A stretch of 51,074 nt of DNA from Candidatus Nitrosopumilus sp. (GTDB lineage: Archaea > Thermoproteota > Nitrososphaeria > Nitrososphaerales > Nitrosopumilaceae): NCBI GenBank assembly GCA_029863275.1, contig JAOTVS010000009.1:1-51074 (forward strand), in the 5' to 3' direction. Each line of letters opens with the position of its first letter. The first letter of the stretch is position 1. Shown here in pieces: positions 25,725 to 33,332 of the stretch. Position numbers and translations under genes: made by a program. The notes below the pieces were generated by a model. The model was not told the origin of the DNA. It did not search any database and saw only the letters and a list, made by a program, of their open reading frames with translations.

Positions 25725-26396
25725 ATGAATAATGTAAATTTACTTTTTATTATCAGTATAATTTTTGTACCGCTAATGCTGATTTCTATAAACTATTCTG
25801 CAATTAGTGATTTTTACGAGTATTCTGTACCGTTGAACAGTTTTGATTTTGAAAAATTACCCTACACGGATGATCCTACCCGATTTCAAAAAACCCTAAA
25901 CATGGATGATTCTACATGTTATACTACATTATCAATGAAATTGTTTTGTTATGAAAAACCTAGGATTTATGAAGAATCTGGAGTATCGTATGTAAGAACC
26001 TCAGATGGAATAGAAGGAGAATTACACTTTGATCCGGTGGAGAATGGAGTGACTTACTTTACAATACAAAACATGACTAGAATTCAAGGCGATACGGCAA
26101 GAATTACTCTTGCAGATAGGGACTACAGTGTTCAATATGGGGAAGATGCCGTGGTTTATTCTATTGATGAGAACTTTGAATATTCTGCAATTTTAGAAAA
26201 ATTTGATACTTTTATTTCACATTGCCACAATTATGAGGGAACAGAAGCTGAGCTAGTTCAATACTTGGGTGTATCATCAATAGATAATGTTGAGTATTTT
26301 ATGACCTGGCATACAATAATTTCCTCAGATAAAGGAGTCTCATGTGATTATCCTGAAATAATTAAAGCAAGTTTGAACCATGATTTTAGAATTTGA
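25725..26396 (+). CDS. Membrane-anchored exported hypothetical protein
   Basis: 223 residues. An N-terminal hydrophobic helix (LLFIISIIFVPLMLISI) anchors or exports the protein; the remainder is soluble, acidic and rich in Tyr and Asp, with cysteines at about residues 65, 74, 167 and 205 that could pair as disulfides outside the cell. No family recognised. It begins 4 bases after the degraded zinc-finger frame and may belong to the cas1 transcript. Part of the exported cargo of element B. Confidence 0.55.
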   Translation: MNNVNLLFIISIIFVPLMLISINYSAISDFYEYSVPLNSFDFEKLPYTDDPTRFQKTLNMDDSTCYTTLSMKLFCYEKPRIYEESGVSYVRTSDGIEGELHFDPVENGVTYFTIQNMTRIQGDTARITLADRDYSVQYGEDAVVYSIDENFEYSAILEKFDTFISHCHNYEGTEAELVQYLGVSSIDNVEYFMTWHTIISSDKGVSCDYPEIIKASLNHDFRI

Positions 26397-26415
26397 TTTT
26401 TTTGACAAATAGAGA

Positions 26416-26880
26416 TCATCTTTTTTTATTTTCTTTTATTGGATTCTTCCAGGGTTTCCAGTTTTCTACCTGTAACTCAATACGACTATCTCTTCCATAA
26501 ATGATCAGAATAATTATAATTCCAAAAAGAATCCTAATTGGAATTCCAAAAGGACTTGTAAATAATGTAGGTTCTATTTCAGGAACAAGGAAAGAAACTA
26601 TCTCATACACGCAAAGACCAAGGCCAAGAATGATTCCTATGATTTTACCTTTAGCAATCAAATAGGAAAATGCGATATGCAACAAATGCCCAAATAATGT
26701 ATATAGAATAAATGCTATTCCGATTCCAAACTCTGAAAAAATTAATTCAAAGGATAATTCACTTATTGTGCCCTCTCGATAATACTCTAATGAGAATCTA
26801 ATGGTTACTAGGATTTGAAATAAAATTCCAAACCAAAAAAGTATGGATGATGATAATTTAAGGCTCGTAATTTTTTTCAA
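26416..26880 (-). CDS. Small polytopic membrane protein (about four helices)
   Basis: 154 residues with four hydrophobic segments: about 10-30 (LSSSILFWFGILFQILVTI), 45-65, 70-95 (AFSYLIAKGKIIGIILGLGLCVYEIV) and 110-128 (IRILFGIIIILIIY). A conserved-looking charged loop and a basic C-terminal tail follow. No transport or catalytic motif was recognised. It is convergent with the preceding exported protein, and the next gene on the same strand lies 88 bases upstream. Confidence 0.55.
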   Translation of the reverse strand: MKKITSLKLSSSILFWFGILFQILVTIRFSLEYYREGTISELSFELIFSEFGIGIAFILYTLFGHLLHIAFSYLIAKGKIIGIILGLGLCVYEIVSFLVPEIEPTLFTSPFGIPIRILFGIIIILIIYGRDSRIELQVENWKPWKNPIKENKKR

Positions 26881-26968
26881 CTGAATATTTTAAAGTAGGA
26901 ATCAATAAAAAGACATTTCTTATAATGGCAGTTAAACCAACATTCTTCGGACAATTGTTAGAATAAAA

Positions 26969-27577
26969 TTAATCTCTAAAAGTTTCCAGTAAATTAGGCT
27001 CAAAAGATACAGAATTTACAGGATCTGTTGCATAAATCAAATGGTGATGGTTCTCAAGAAGCTTGGATAACCACATTGAGCGTTTACTCTCCTCAATATC
27101 GTTAATTGCATAAGTACATAGAAAAGAACAGTCATGGTTCTCCCATTCAGAATGAAACTTGTGTTCAATGTCCAATTCTAACTGCATTCCAACTTCTGTG
27201 GATACATCTGGAATTACTCTTCCAATGAACCTAAAGGGTGGTTTTAAATCAACTGCTATTTGTCTTAGCAAATCCTTAAACTCTGGTATTTCTCCTTGCT
27301 GCTCTGTTACATTTTCAATTCGATGTATATGGAGTAGTTTTTTTCGTTTAAAATTATCAACATCAATCCCACATGATGCAGCTTCATTTTCTATTGAATT
27401 CACATCATCATGTGTTAAAATTATAGAGTGCTCACCTTTTTTCAAACCAATTCCTATGTAATGATATTTTACTAATTTAGCATACTCTTCATTATCGTAA
27501 AGTAGCATTGAATGATTTCGTTCCTTCAAGTTTTCAAGATCTTGTAACAGTGGATAGTCTTTTGCATCAAATTTCAT
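26969..27577 (-). CDS. MEDS-domain (DcmR-type) sensory protein
   Basis: 202 residues. HSMLLYDNEEY near the start, GLKKGEHSIILTHDD, FRFIGRVIPD, HDCSFLCTYAINDI and HHHLIYATDP follow the pattern of the MEDS domain, a RecA-like sensory fold found in DcmR and many archaeal regulators, where it is thought to sense small molecules. It has no DNA-binding part of its own. Its start overlaps the stop of the winged-helix gene (ATGA-type, 4 bases), so the two probably form a split sensor-regulator pair. The ligand is unknown. Confidence 0.7.
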   Translation of the reverse strand: MKFDAKDYPLLQDLENLKERNHSMLLYDNEEYAKLVKYHYIGIGLKKGEHSIILTHDDVNSIENEAASCGIDVDNFKRKKLLHIHRIENVTEQQGEIPEFKDLLRQIAVDLKPPFRFIGRVIPDVSTEVGMQLELDIEHKFHSEWENHDCSFLCTYAINDIEESKRSMWLSKLLENHHHLIYATDPVNSVSFEPNLLETFRD

Positions 27578-27873
27578 GATACAATTTCCTTTGTTTCCCT
27601 GAGAAACTCAATCTCCATTTTCCTTGTAAAATTTTTAATTTTACTGTAATCTTGCAAAAACTTTTGTCCTTTTTTGGTAATTTTAAGAGGGGAGTAGCAT
27701 ATCAAATTATTTTTCTTTAATTCACCTAGAATTTTTGAAAATTTATCATAAGACATGTTGCAAAGTTGTTGAACTCTGGTTGGTTTAACCTCTCCGTTTC
27801 CTGTAGCGTTCTGTATAGCACTTAAAACGTCATTGTATATTTCCAATCTGCTTCTTTGTGGTTTTCTCAACAA
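27574..27873 (-). CDS. Winged-helix transcription regulator coupled to the MEDS protein
   Basis: 99 residues with a TTG start. SRLEIYNDVLSAIQNATGN, KPTRVQQLCNMSYDKFSKILGELKKNNLI and KITKKGQKFLQDYSKI make up the one-domain winged helix common in thaumarchaea and archaeal viruses (wHTH with a terminal helix for dimerisation). It precedes and overlaps the MEDS gene. The upstream DNA contains a perfect 16-base palindrome at 27917-27932, a likely autoregulatory operator. The pair may read a metabolite and control element or host genes. Confidence 0.7.
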   Translation of the reverse strand: MLRKPQRSRLEIYNDVLSAIQNATGNGEVKPTRVQQLCNMSYDKFSKILGELKKNNLICYSPLKITKKGQKFLQDYSKIKNFTRKMEIEFLRETKEIVS

Positions 27874-27904
27874 CTATCAATTGGAGGCTAAACTGATAAA
27901 TAAA

Positions 27905-27932
27905 ACTCTCTATGGGACTCTCTATAGAGAGT
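27905..27932. promoter_or_regulatory. Palindromic operator candidate upstream of the winged-helix/MEDS operon
   Basis: ACTCTCTATAGAGAGT (27917-27932) is a perfect 16-base palindrome, preceded at 27905-27912 by another half-site ACTCTCTA after a 4-base spacer. It lies 32-60 bases upstream of the start at 27873, where TATA/BRE elements are expected. Binding by the adjacent winged-helix protein is inferred. Confidence 0.6.
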
Positions 27933-28015
27933 ATATTCTTGATAAAAATTAAACTATTTAATTCAATTTTAACAAAATATTGCACTTGGATCAAATCTAG
28001 TTTTCGAAAAGAAAT

Positions 28016-28264
28016 ATGAAAAATTCTTTACATCCACCTAAAATGAAGCAAATAGATATTGTAACTTACAAAAAAGGTGGCAAGGCAATACGCCCTACTA
28101 ATAGTTTTTTTATCAAGGACAAAAGAATCTGTGTTATGATTGATGATGATATTGATAAAAAACTCAGATTCCTACAAGCAGAATTGATTAGAACAAATCA
28201 AGGTTCGGTTAGTTATTCTGGTGTCATTAATTACGTACTGAGAAAACATTTTATGGAAAAATGA
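28016..28264 (+). CDS. Ribbon-helix-helix protein
   Basis: 82 residues. After a ~40-residue basic N-terminal tail, KRICVMIDDDIDKKLRFLQAELI...SVSYSGVINYVLRKHF reproduces strand, helix, turn and second helix of the RHH fold. It aligns clearly with the shorter RHH proteins at 11436 and 29035 (KRITVMLDDEI..KL..LQAK.......SVSFSGVLN). It is followed, overlapping by 4 bases (ATGA), by a zinc-ribbon peptide. Probably a DNA-binding regulator or antitoxin-like protein of element B. Confidence 0.7.
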   Translation: MKNSLHPPKMKQIDIVTYKKGGKAIRPTNSFFIKDKRICVMIDDDIDKKLRFLQAELIRTNQGSVSYSGVINYVLRKHFMEK

Positions 28265-28377
28265 GTGGTTTTACCAAATGTCCTAATTGTGCAAAGGAAG
28301 GGTTGACTATTCCATTGAAAGAATATAGGGATTCTAAAATCTGTTCGCTTTGTGAATATTCTGAAAAAACACCATGA
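28261..28377 (+). CDS. Tiny zinc-ribbon protein coupled to the RHH gene
   Basis: 38 residues with CPNC near the start and CSLCE about 20 residues later, enough for one zinc ribbon. The ATG overlaps the TGA of the preceding RHH gene (ATGA), so translation is coupled. Small proteins of this kind are frequent in thaumarchaea; function unknown, perhaps a partner of the RHH protein. Confidence 0.6.
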   Translation: MSGFTKCPNCAKEGLTIPLKEYRDSKICSLCEYSEKTP

Positions 28378-28417
28378 ACTATTTTATTTTACTTCCCAAA
28401 AAATAATTTTAAAAATT

Positions 28418-28491
28418 GCAGAAGCCAAGTTCCAGCGGGAGCAGTACTCTTACGCATGAAACATGAGCTTTAGATCAAATCCGGGGGGAAT
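28418..28491 (+). ncRNA. GC-richer intergenic island, possible structured RNA
   Basis: About 75 bases (CCAGCGGGAGCAGTACTC through ATCAAATCCGGGGGG) are much richer in G and C than the surrounding noncoding DNA, and no frame codes across them. GC islands in AT-rich archaeal intergenic DNA often mark RNA genes. The end resembles a tRNA T-arm only loosely, and I could not draw a cloverleaf. Very tentative. Confidence 0.2.
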
Positions 28492-28654
28492 TAATCATTA
28501 CTCGTTTGACTTTTCTGCAATTCTTTTATAAAATAAAATTACTTAAGAATATTTCTGTGTCATAAAAATTTGTTACACTTTAAAATATAGAAAAACAAAT
28601 TGGATCAAAATGAATATTTTGTAAGGTTTTAAATTACTGATTTTTGTAGATTAC

Positions 28655-28807
28655 ATGGGCGATAGTGTGATGGAAGTTGAAGACGATCTTATTAGGCGAT
28701 TTTATGAAATTCAAGCAAAGAGAAAAAGAAGATCATTAGGCTCTATGAACTTTTCAAGGGTTCTAGGTGTTTCGTTGCGTGAAAGTATCGAAAAATCAAA
28801 AAATTAA
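28655..28807 (+). CDS. Short RHH-like protein
   Basis: 50 residues (MGDSVMEVEDDLIRRFYEIQ ... NFSRVLGVSLRESIEKSKN). The second half lines up with the other RHH proteins of both elements (helix ending in Q-A-K, then S.NFS.VL...LR), but the first strand (SVMEVED) is acidic instead of basic, so its DNA-binding face may be altered. Promoter-like AT-rich DNA precedes it. It sits in a run of four RHH-type genes between 28016 and 29220. Confidence 0.5.
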   Translation: MGDSVMEVEDDLIRRFYEIQAKRKRRSLGSMNFSRVLGVSLRESIEKSKN

Positions 28808-28878
28808 TTCAACCTGGTTGAATAAATCCAAAACCCTACACAATATTATTAATTTCAACAAATTCAAGTTTTAAAAAA

Positions 28879-28923
28879 TGAAACTTTAGACCAACACCGA
28901 TCAGGTACTTGGTGAGAGTTTCA
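28879..28923 (+). ncRNA. Structured hairpin element, copy 1
   Basis: TGAAACT pairs with AGTTTCA, ACCAA with TTGGT, and ACC with GGT around the loop GATCA, with short internal loops TTAG/GAG and C/AC between the stems. The same arrangement recurs at 29995 and 37099 with paired changes. Unknown RNA (or DNA) element. Confidence 0.55.
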
Positions 28924-29034
28924 ATTAAACTAAATTGTATAAATTGATCTTTAATTAAAACTAACAACTGGAATCTCTGGTAACCATTAGATAAAACAAA
29001 ATAACTTTATGGCAATTAATGGATATTCTCCATA

Positions 29035-29220
29035 ATGCAAATCTTAAAAAGAACAATAATATCAAAAAATTTTCTGAGTAAAAGAATTACAGTGATGCTT
29101 GATGATGAAATCGTAAAGAAATTACACGAACTCCAGGCAAAGCAAATCCGAGAAAATTCAGAGTCAGTTAGTTTCTCAGGTGTTTTGAATGAAACACTTC
29201 GGGCAAATATTAAGAAATAA
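29035..29220 (+). CDS. Ribbon-helix-helix protein (paralogue of 11436)
   Basis: 61 residues from the ATG at 29035. The conserved part begins at SKRITVMLDDEIVKKLHELQ and ends SVSFSGVLNETLRANIKK, almost the same as the element A protein at 11436. The first ~13 residues come from DNA that is also present upstream of the element A copy but not translated there, so the functional protein may begin internally. RHH fold, probable DNA-binding regulator. It precedes the DoxX gene on the same strand. Confidence 0.65.
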   Translation: MQILKRTIISKNFLSKRITVMLDDEIVKKLHELQAKQIRENSESVSFSGVLNETLRANIKK

Positions 29221-29323
29221 GAATCAAAGTTTCAAATCCGATGACAGTGACTATGATTTTTTGGAGAGAGAAGACATTTAGATTTGGAAATTCACTTAAA
29301 AGCAGCATTTGAGGGTAAATGCT

Positions 29324-29764
29324 ATGTCAATGATTTTCAAGACTCCAAAATCAGAAAATCTGACTAGTATTGGCATTTTATTTTTAAGAATTGGGATAGC
29401 CTTTGGATTTTTCTGGGCTAGTTCAGGAAAGATATCTGATCCAGCAGGATTCGGAGGGATGCTAAACATGATGGTAGGAATAGATCCATTGATGGCAACA
29501 AATATGGCACTAATGATAGGAGTTTTTGAATTACTATCTGGAATATTTGTTTTGATAGGATTAATTACAAGACCAGCAGCAATTTTTCAAGTCGCAATTT
29601 TGATTGGTGCTCTTGGTATGTTTGGTTTAGACTTGTCGCAAGGCCCTGGAATTTGGAAAGATCCTGCTCTAATAGGAATAACCTTAATGTTGATTTTAAG
29701 TGGTTCTGGGAAATTTGGAATAGACCATCTAATTTCAAAGAAATTTACAAAAAGAACTACTTAA
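29324..29764 (+). CDS. DoxX family membrane protein
   Basis: 146 residues from the ATG at 29324 (a TTG at 29309 would add 5 residues). Four hydrophobic segments follow the DoxX pattern: ILFLRIGIAFGFFWASSGKISDPAGF, ATNMALMIGVFELLSGIFVLIGLITRPAA, IFQVAILIGALGMFGLD and LIGITLMLILSGSGKFGIDHL. The family is made of small membrane subunits or regulators linked to oxidoreductases (DoxD/DoxX). Here no partner oxidase is visible. Cargo of element B, possibly linked with membrane redox chemistry. Confidence 0.75.
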   Translation: MSMIFKTPKSENLTSIGILFLRIGIAFGFFWASSGKISDPAGFGGMLNMMVGIDPLMATNMALMIGVFELLSGIFVLIGLITRPAAIFQVAILIGALGMFGLDLSQGPGIWKDPALIGITLMLILSGSGKFGIDHLISKKFTKRTT

Positions 29765-29862
29765 ATTCAGGAATCAGTTACGTAGTTCACCTTAAAATGA
29801 AAATATTTTAAAATTAAAAAAATAACAATAGGTTTAATGGATTTAGAGTCAGAAGGAGAAAG

Positions 29863-29964
29863 TTGGAATCAAAGAAAAAACAATATTGTGGTTATTGTCC
29901 TGAAGACAAGTGTCTACTAGATTGTAAAATATGTAATCCAAATAAAGATAATTATGATTACTAG
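29863..29964 (+). CDS. Tiny zinc-binding protein (TTG start)
   Basis: 33 residues with four to five cysteines arranged as CGYC...C...CKIC, sufficient for one zinc site. The TTG at 29863 follows AGAAGGAGAAAG, one of the few clear Shine-Dalgarno-like sequences here, which supports the start. A competing frame from an ATG at 29836 ends after 27 codons and lacks any motif. Function unknown. Confidence 0.45.
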   Translation: MESKKKQYCGYCPEDKCLLDCKICNPNKDNYDY

Positions 29965-29994
29965 TGTTTAAAGAATTGACTTGAATTTTAAAAA

Positions 29995-30041
29995 TTGAAA
30001 TTTTAGACCAACACCGATTAGGTACGTGGTGAGAGTTTCAA
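29995..30041 (+). ncRNA. Structured hairpin element, copy 2
   Basis: TTGAAA pairs with TTTCAA, ACCA with TGGT and ACC with GGT around the loop GATTA. It is almost identical to copy 1 in the loop and inner stems. About 60 downstream bases (AATTAGTATTTAGAGTATGC) also resemble those after copy 3 at 37145. The rest of the 29965-30316 gap holds nothing else I can support. Confidence 0.55.
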
Positions 30042-30316
30042 TTACATCTAGTATTGCAAATTAGTATTTAGAGTATGCTAATCATTTGAATAGATGATTT
30101 GTTCGTTAGCGTTAAAAGTAAATTTTGTAATACTATAACACGTCAAATGATAATTCTGAATCTTGGGAACAATCATACACTTGATGATTTCCGCAATACG
30201 TAATAATCTCTACTAGGATTAATGAAAATGTAAATTCCTTATCATAGGATATCTAGTCGTAATTATGGTTCTCAAACCTTTAGGTGAATATTATTCGTGT
30301 TACCTTTTGATTTGTT

Positions 30317-30505
30317 TTATTCAGATCCATTCCAAAACCTACCTGCCCAAGAAAGTTTTGTTTGATATTTGTGACAATCACAGTTTTTACAGTTTAGTCG
30401 ATTTTCTACAGGTTCCATAGTATACTTTGATGTGGCTTGAATTTCTTCAATAGGACCTCTAACATGATCATTAATTTCGTGTCCGCAGATACATTTCTCA
30501 TTCAT
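30317..30505 (-). CDS. Small zinc-binding protein
   Basis: 62 residues with CICGHEINDH near the start and CKNCDCHKY about 35 residues later: Cys/His pairs typical of a small zinc finger. The C-terminal tail (KLSWAGRFWNGSE) is aromatic. Such small CxC..H/CxxCxC proteins are common in thaumarchaea with unknown function. It is convergent with no gene and lies upstream of the exported-protein run. Confidence 0.6.
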   Translation of the reverse strand: MNEKCICGHEINDHVRGPIEEIQATSKYTMEPVENRLNCKNCDCHKYQTKLSWAGRFWNGSE

Positions 30506-30715
30506 AATTTCAACTTAAAAAATGAAATTAATAACTTTAACAATAGATTTCACTGTAAAGATGACAAAAAACAAAGAGACTCCTTGAAATTAAATTCCCA
30601 AAAGATGCTGTACACATTGAAATCATCGGAACATTCTGGATTTAAGAAAAATATTCCTAATAGTTGAAAGATTAGCATCCTTTAAGAGTCTCAAATTTGG
30701 GTCTTCGTTAAACAC

Positions 30716-31264
30716 ATGGAAAAATTACCAAAGTTTGCAATCTATTTGGCAATTGGAATCGGAATAACCATATTTGCCCTAATCTTATATTCCATTCTTC
30801 CTCATATTATTGAAAACTCTGCACGAGACTGGGATAGAGCCCTGGGAAATAATTTGACTGAGGAGGAACTCAAAGCAATGTTTTATGCAGACCCATCGTA
30901 TACTGCCTTTAAAGAAAAATATCCTGATGCCACTGAGAGTTTTGAGAGTTGGAACAGGGGTGAGGGTAGACTCCAGATGGTAATGTACAATTACACAAAC
31001 TTTAATGAAATTCGTCTAGATATTGACTATGACAATTACCGCTCAAAAGTTAATGTAAATGTCAACTGTCAGATTACTAATCCCTTTAGTGATCGTGATG
31101 TCCACAGAGGTGTTCAAGGGTCAGGTGCAGTAGACTTTATTGAAAAAGTCAATTGTCTTGATAGTAGTGGCATCATATCGTATCCTCAAACTACTGACTG
31201 TGGACCAGGAACGCAAGATTCCGGTGATGGCGTCTGTACAGTGATTCCTAGAGATGGCGATTAA
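30716..31264 (+). CDS. Membrane-anchored exported protein, paralogue of the cupredoxin N-terminal domain
   Basis: 182 residues. Residues about 7-30 form a signal-anchor (AIYLAIGIGITIFALILYSIL). The exported domain (YPDATESFESW...QMVMYNYTNFNEIRLDIDYD...VNVNCQI) matches the N-terminal domain of the cupredoxin protein at 32459 (YPDSI...EMMAYNDNSDNELRVDIHFD...ARCNV). So the two share a common extracytoplasmic domain and probably arose by duplication. The C-terminus ends in a Cys-containing tail. It is the first gene of a coupled run of five on the plus strand; its stop overlaps the next start. Function unknown. Confidence 0.6.
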   Translation: MEKLPKFAIYLAIGIGITIFALILYSILPHIIENSARDWDRALGNNLTEEELKAMFYADPSYTAFKEKYPDATESFESWNRGEGRLQMVMYNYTNFNEIRLDIDYDNYRSKVNVNVNCQITNPFSDRDVHRGVQGSGAVDFIEKVNCLDSSGIISYPQTTDCGPGTQDSGDGVCTVIPRDGD

Positions 31265-31508
31265 AACTAGATACAAAATTTTTATTCTTTCAAGCGTCAC
31301 TATTTTCTTACTTGTAGCAGTGGTGTATCCTACTGTAAATTATAAAACTTGGGGAAATAATGAATTATTTTACGTCCTTCCACCTCCTGGAATGAAAATA
31401 ATTTGCGATGAATGGTTATGGCAACCTCCACAAAATTGTAGATCAGCACCTGATATCACTGATATTGATGACGGATTAATTGTTGGAGAAAAAGAAAATG
31501 AAAACTAG
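31254..31508 (+). CDS. Small membrane-anchored exported protein (MAIKTRYK family)
   Basis: 84 residues: a basic start MAIKTRYK, one membrane helix (IFILSSVTIFLLVAVVY), then a short Pro/Trp-rich exported tail with two cysteines (IICDEW, PPQNCRS) probably forming a disulfide. It overlaps the previous gene by 11 bases and the next by 11 bases, so the run is translationally coupled. The same N-terminus (KTRYK followed by a hydrophobic helix) is repeated in the next gene. Function unknown. Confidence 0.6.
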   Translation: MAIKTRYKIFILSSVTIFLLVAVVYPTVNYKTWGNNELFYVLPPPGMKIICDEWLWQPPQNCRSAPDITDIDDGLIVGEKENEN

Positions 31509-31938
31509 ATACAAAATTATTATTATTGCAGTTTGTGCATATTTTGGGGTCTTTTTTGGTCCTGTAACTGCAAGTAATGTTTACTGTGACTTTATTTCAC
31601 AAGAAATGTGTACATCCAGAATTACTGGAGTTGTCTTGCCGCCACTCAATCTGATAATGCCAAGCTTGCCAAGTGATAATTGTATTGTAAACAATGACGG
31701 AATAATGGAGCCTTGCTATGATGAAGCAGGTCTTTTGGAATGGCCGTTTCCTCCACGCATGGAAGATCATCCTGAAAGAGAATGTGATGAGATATGTGCT
31801 GACGTTGGAAACCCCCCTCCTTGTACTAGTGATAGAACAGCATGTTTTAATCAAGATGCTAATCTATGTGATCCTTCTGGATGGGAATGCAGCAACACTG
31901 AAGGAATATTTGAGGAAATTATAGAAAATGAAAACTAG
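31498..31938 (+). CDS. Small exported cysteine-rich protein (MKTRYK family)
   Basis: 146 residues from the ATG at 31498 (a TTG at 31480 is less likely because the ATG sits in the same overlap GAAAATGAAAACTAG used by the next gene). The signal peptide (KIIIIAVCAYFGVFFGPVTAS) is followed by a mature part with about 14 cysteines and many Pro, suggesting a disulfide-rich extracellular fold. It is coupled by 11-base overlaps on both sides. No family recognised. Confidence 0.6.
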   Translation: MKTRYKIIIIAVCAYFGVFFGPVTASNVYCDFISQEMCTSRITGVVLPPLNLIMPSLPSDNCIVNNDGIMEPCYDEAGLLEWPFPPRMEDHPERECDEICADVGNPPPCTSDRTACFNQDANLCDPSGWECSNTEGIFEEIIENEN

Positions 31939-32407
31939 ACTTTTGATAATTATTGGATTGTTTGCTCTAGTTATTCTCACAATAGCAATTCTTGCTTTTC
32001 CTGGAATTTTGTACATTATTTTTGATAATGATAGTTTGAAAAATCAGGTAGTTGAACTGCAGATGAATGTAACTGGAACAAAATCAATATATGACATTGG
32101 AGAGCCAATTACATTTTCAGTTCAGGTAAAATCATTAGGAAAAGTTGTACCGTGGCCACAATTTAGAATATATCAAAATTATGTTGATATTAGTTCTGAG
32201 CCAGTTTACTCTAAAATGTACATGACTCCAATAGAGTCAGGAGATAGACAAAACTCGATAGAATGGAGCGAGAAAACCTGGAATTTTCCACTGGAATCTG
32301 ATGATTCAATCAGATTTTTTAATGAAGGCAATTATACTTTACGTGTAGATGTTGATGCAAAACAACATTCTCTGATAAACTTTCAGGTGACTAATTCTAC
32401 AAAATAA
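31928..32407 (+). CDS. Membrane-anchored Ig-like exported protein
   Basis: 159 residues. MKTR is followed by one hydrophobic helix (LLIIIGLFALVILTIAILAFPGILYIIF), then a ~110-residue beta-sandwich-like domain (YDIGEPITFSVQVKSLGK ... FNEGNYTLRVDVDAKQHSLINFQV), the pattern of an Ig-like or accessory surface domain. The start overlaps the previous stop through the same GAAAATGAAAACTAG sequence, showing the three MKTR genes share a duplicated junction. Probably a surface or periplasmic-type protein; partner unknown. Confidence 0.6.
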   Translation: MKTRLLIIIGLFALVILTIAILAFPGILYIIFDNDSLKNQVVELQMNVTGTKSIYDIGEPITFSVQVKSLGKVVPWPQFRIYQNYVDISSEPVYSKMYMTPIESGDRQNSIEWSEKTWNFPLESDDSIRFFNEGNYTLRVDVDAKQHSLINFQVTNSTK

Positions 32408-32458
32408 AGCAAAATACAAAAATCTATAATTTATATTTCAAATAATCCCCATTAACAT

Positions 32459-33283
32459 ATGGAAGTAATTCCAAAGATAGGAATCCTTGTTGGAATTGTT
32501 GCCGTATGTATTTTCTTACCTCTTTGGGTAGCTGTGACAATTGCAGAGAATGAATATCTGTTTGCCAAAGTTTTCTTTGACAAAGATTTGCATATTGAAA
32601 AAATGAAACAAACAGAATCCTACAAAACCATGATAGAAAGATATCCTGATTCTATTGTTTCTACAAGATCACATGCCATGCATGGAAGCAGCATTGAGAT
32701 GATGGCATACAACGATAACAGTGATAATGAATTAAGAGTGGACATCCACTTTGACCAAATGAGTGATTATCTTTTTGAAAACGCTAGATGTAATGTTATG
32801 GATCACGGTGACCGTAAAAATCTTGGAACTATACCTCCTGAAATATTGGATGATTCTCCAATACCCAAAGTTATGTTTTCAAATGGAGAAGCACGAGAAG
32901 GTTTTACTGCGGATTTTATCACATATACTAATTGCATAGAGTCAAAAACAATCCAAGATGAACTTGAAGAATTAGATGCAGATCATCATATTGCCATTCC
33001 AGAAAATACCGGAGTTCCTGGGTGTGAAGAAGATTTATCCTGTTTTGAACCTTATTCGTTGAAAATCCAAGTTGGAGATGTTGTTTCATTTAGAAACTTT
33101 GATGGTGATTTTCATACTGTTACTAGCGGAAGTCCTGAATCAGGACCAAATGGTGAATTTGATTCTTCATTAATGGAGCCAGGTGATCAATTTCTACATA
33201 AATTTACAGAATCTGATGAGTATGATTACTTTTGCATGGTTCACCCTTGGCAAACAGGTAAAATCATAGTTCACGAAAAATGA
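32459..33283 (+). CDS. Membrane-anchored cupredoxin (plastocyanin-like) with unusual axial residue
   Basis: 274 residues: an N-terminal anchor (about 8-28, LVGIVAVCIFLPLWVAV), a domain shared with the protein at 30716 (about 50-160), and a C-terminal type I copper domain (about 175-274). Copper ligands are visible: His in FHTVTSG, then YFCMVHPWQTG supplying Cys and His. Where amicyanin- and plastocyanin-like proteins have Met three residues after the His (HP.M), this protein has Gln (HPWQ), as in stellacyanin-type sites. Likely an electron carrier at the outer face of the membrane, where thaumarchaeal ammonia oxidation uses many blue-copper proteins. It is the last gene of the element, 80 bases from the right end. 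Confidence 0.8.
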   Translation: MEVIPKIGILVGIVAVCIFLPLWVAVTIAENEYLFAKVFFDKDLHIEKMKQTESYKTMIERYPDSIVSTRSHAMHGSSIEMMAYNDNSDNELRVDIHFDQMSDYLFENARCNVMDHGDRKNLGTIPPEILDDSPIPKVMFSNGEAREGFTADFITYTNCIESKTIQDELEELDADHHIAIPENTGVPGCEEDLSCFEPYSLKIQVGDVVSFRNFDGDFHTVTSGSPESGPNGEFDSSLMEPGDQFLHKFTESDEYDYFCMVHPWQTGKIIVHEK

Positions 33284-33332
33284 GCATAACTCAATTTTTG
33301 ATGCTCTGATAATCCTAGAATGAAATTCTCAT

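Noticed and set aside
28418..28491. A tRNA gene in the GC-rich island
   Set aside because: No acceptor, D or anticodon stem can be paired; only a loose resemblance to a T loop. Kept as a low-confidence RNA candidate only.
29836..29919. 27-codon frame starting at the ATG at 29836
   Set aside because: The overlapping TTG frame encodes a regular CxxC zinc protein preceded by a Shine-Dalgarno-like sequence and is the better reading.
30437..30667. 76-residue plus-strand reading frame
   Set aside because: Its first third is the complement of the small zinc-protein gene at 30317-30505, and the rest has no motif; a short alternative frame ending GTFWI also lacks a start. Probably noncoding.
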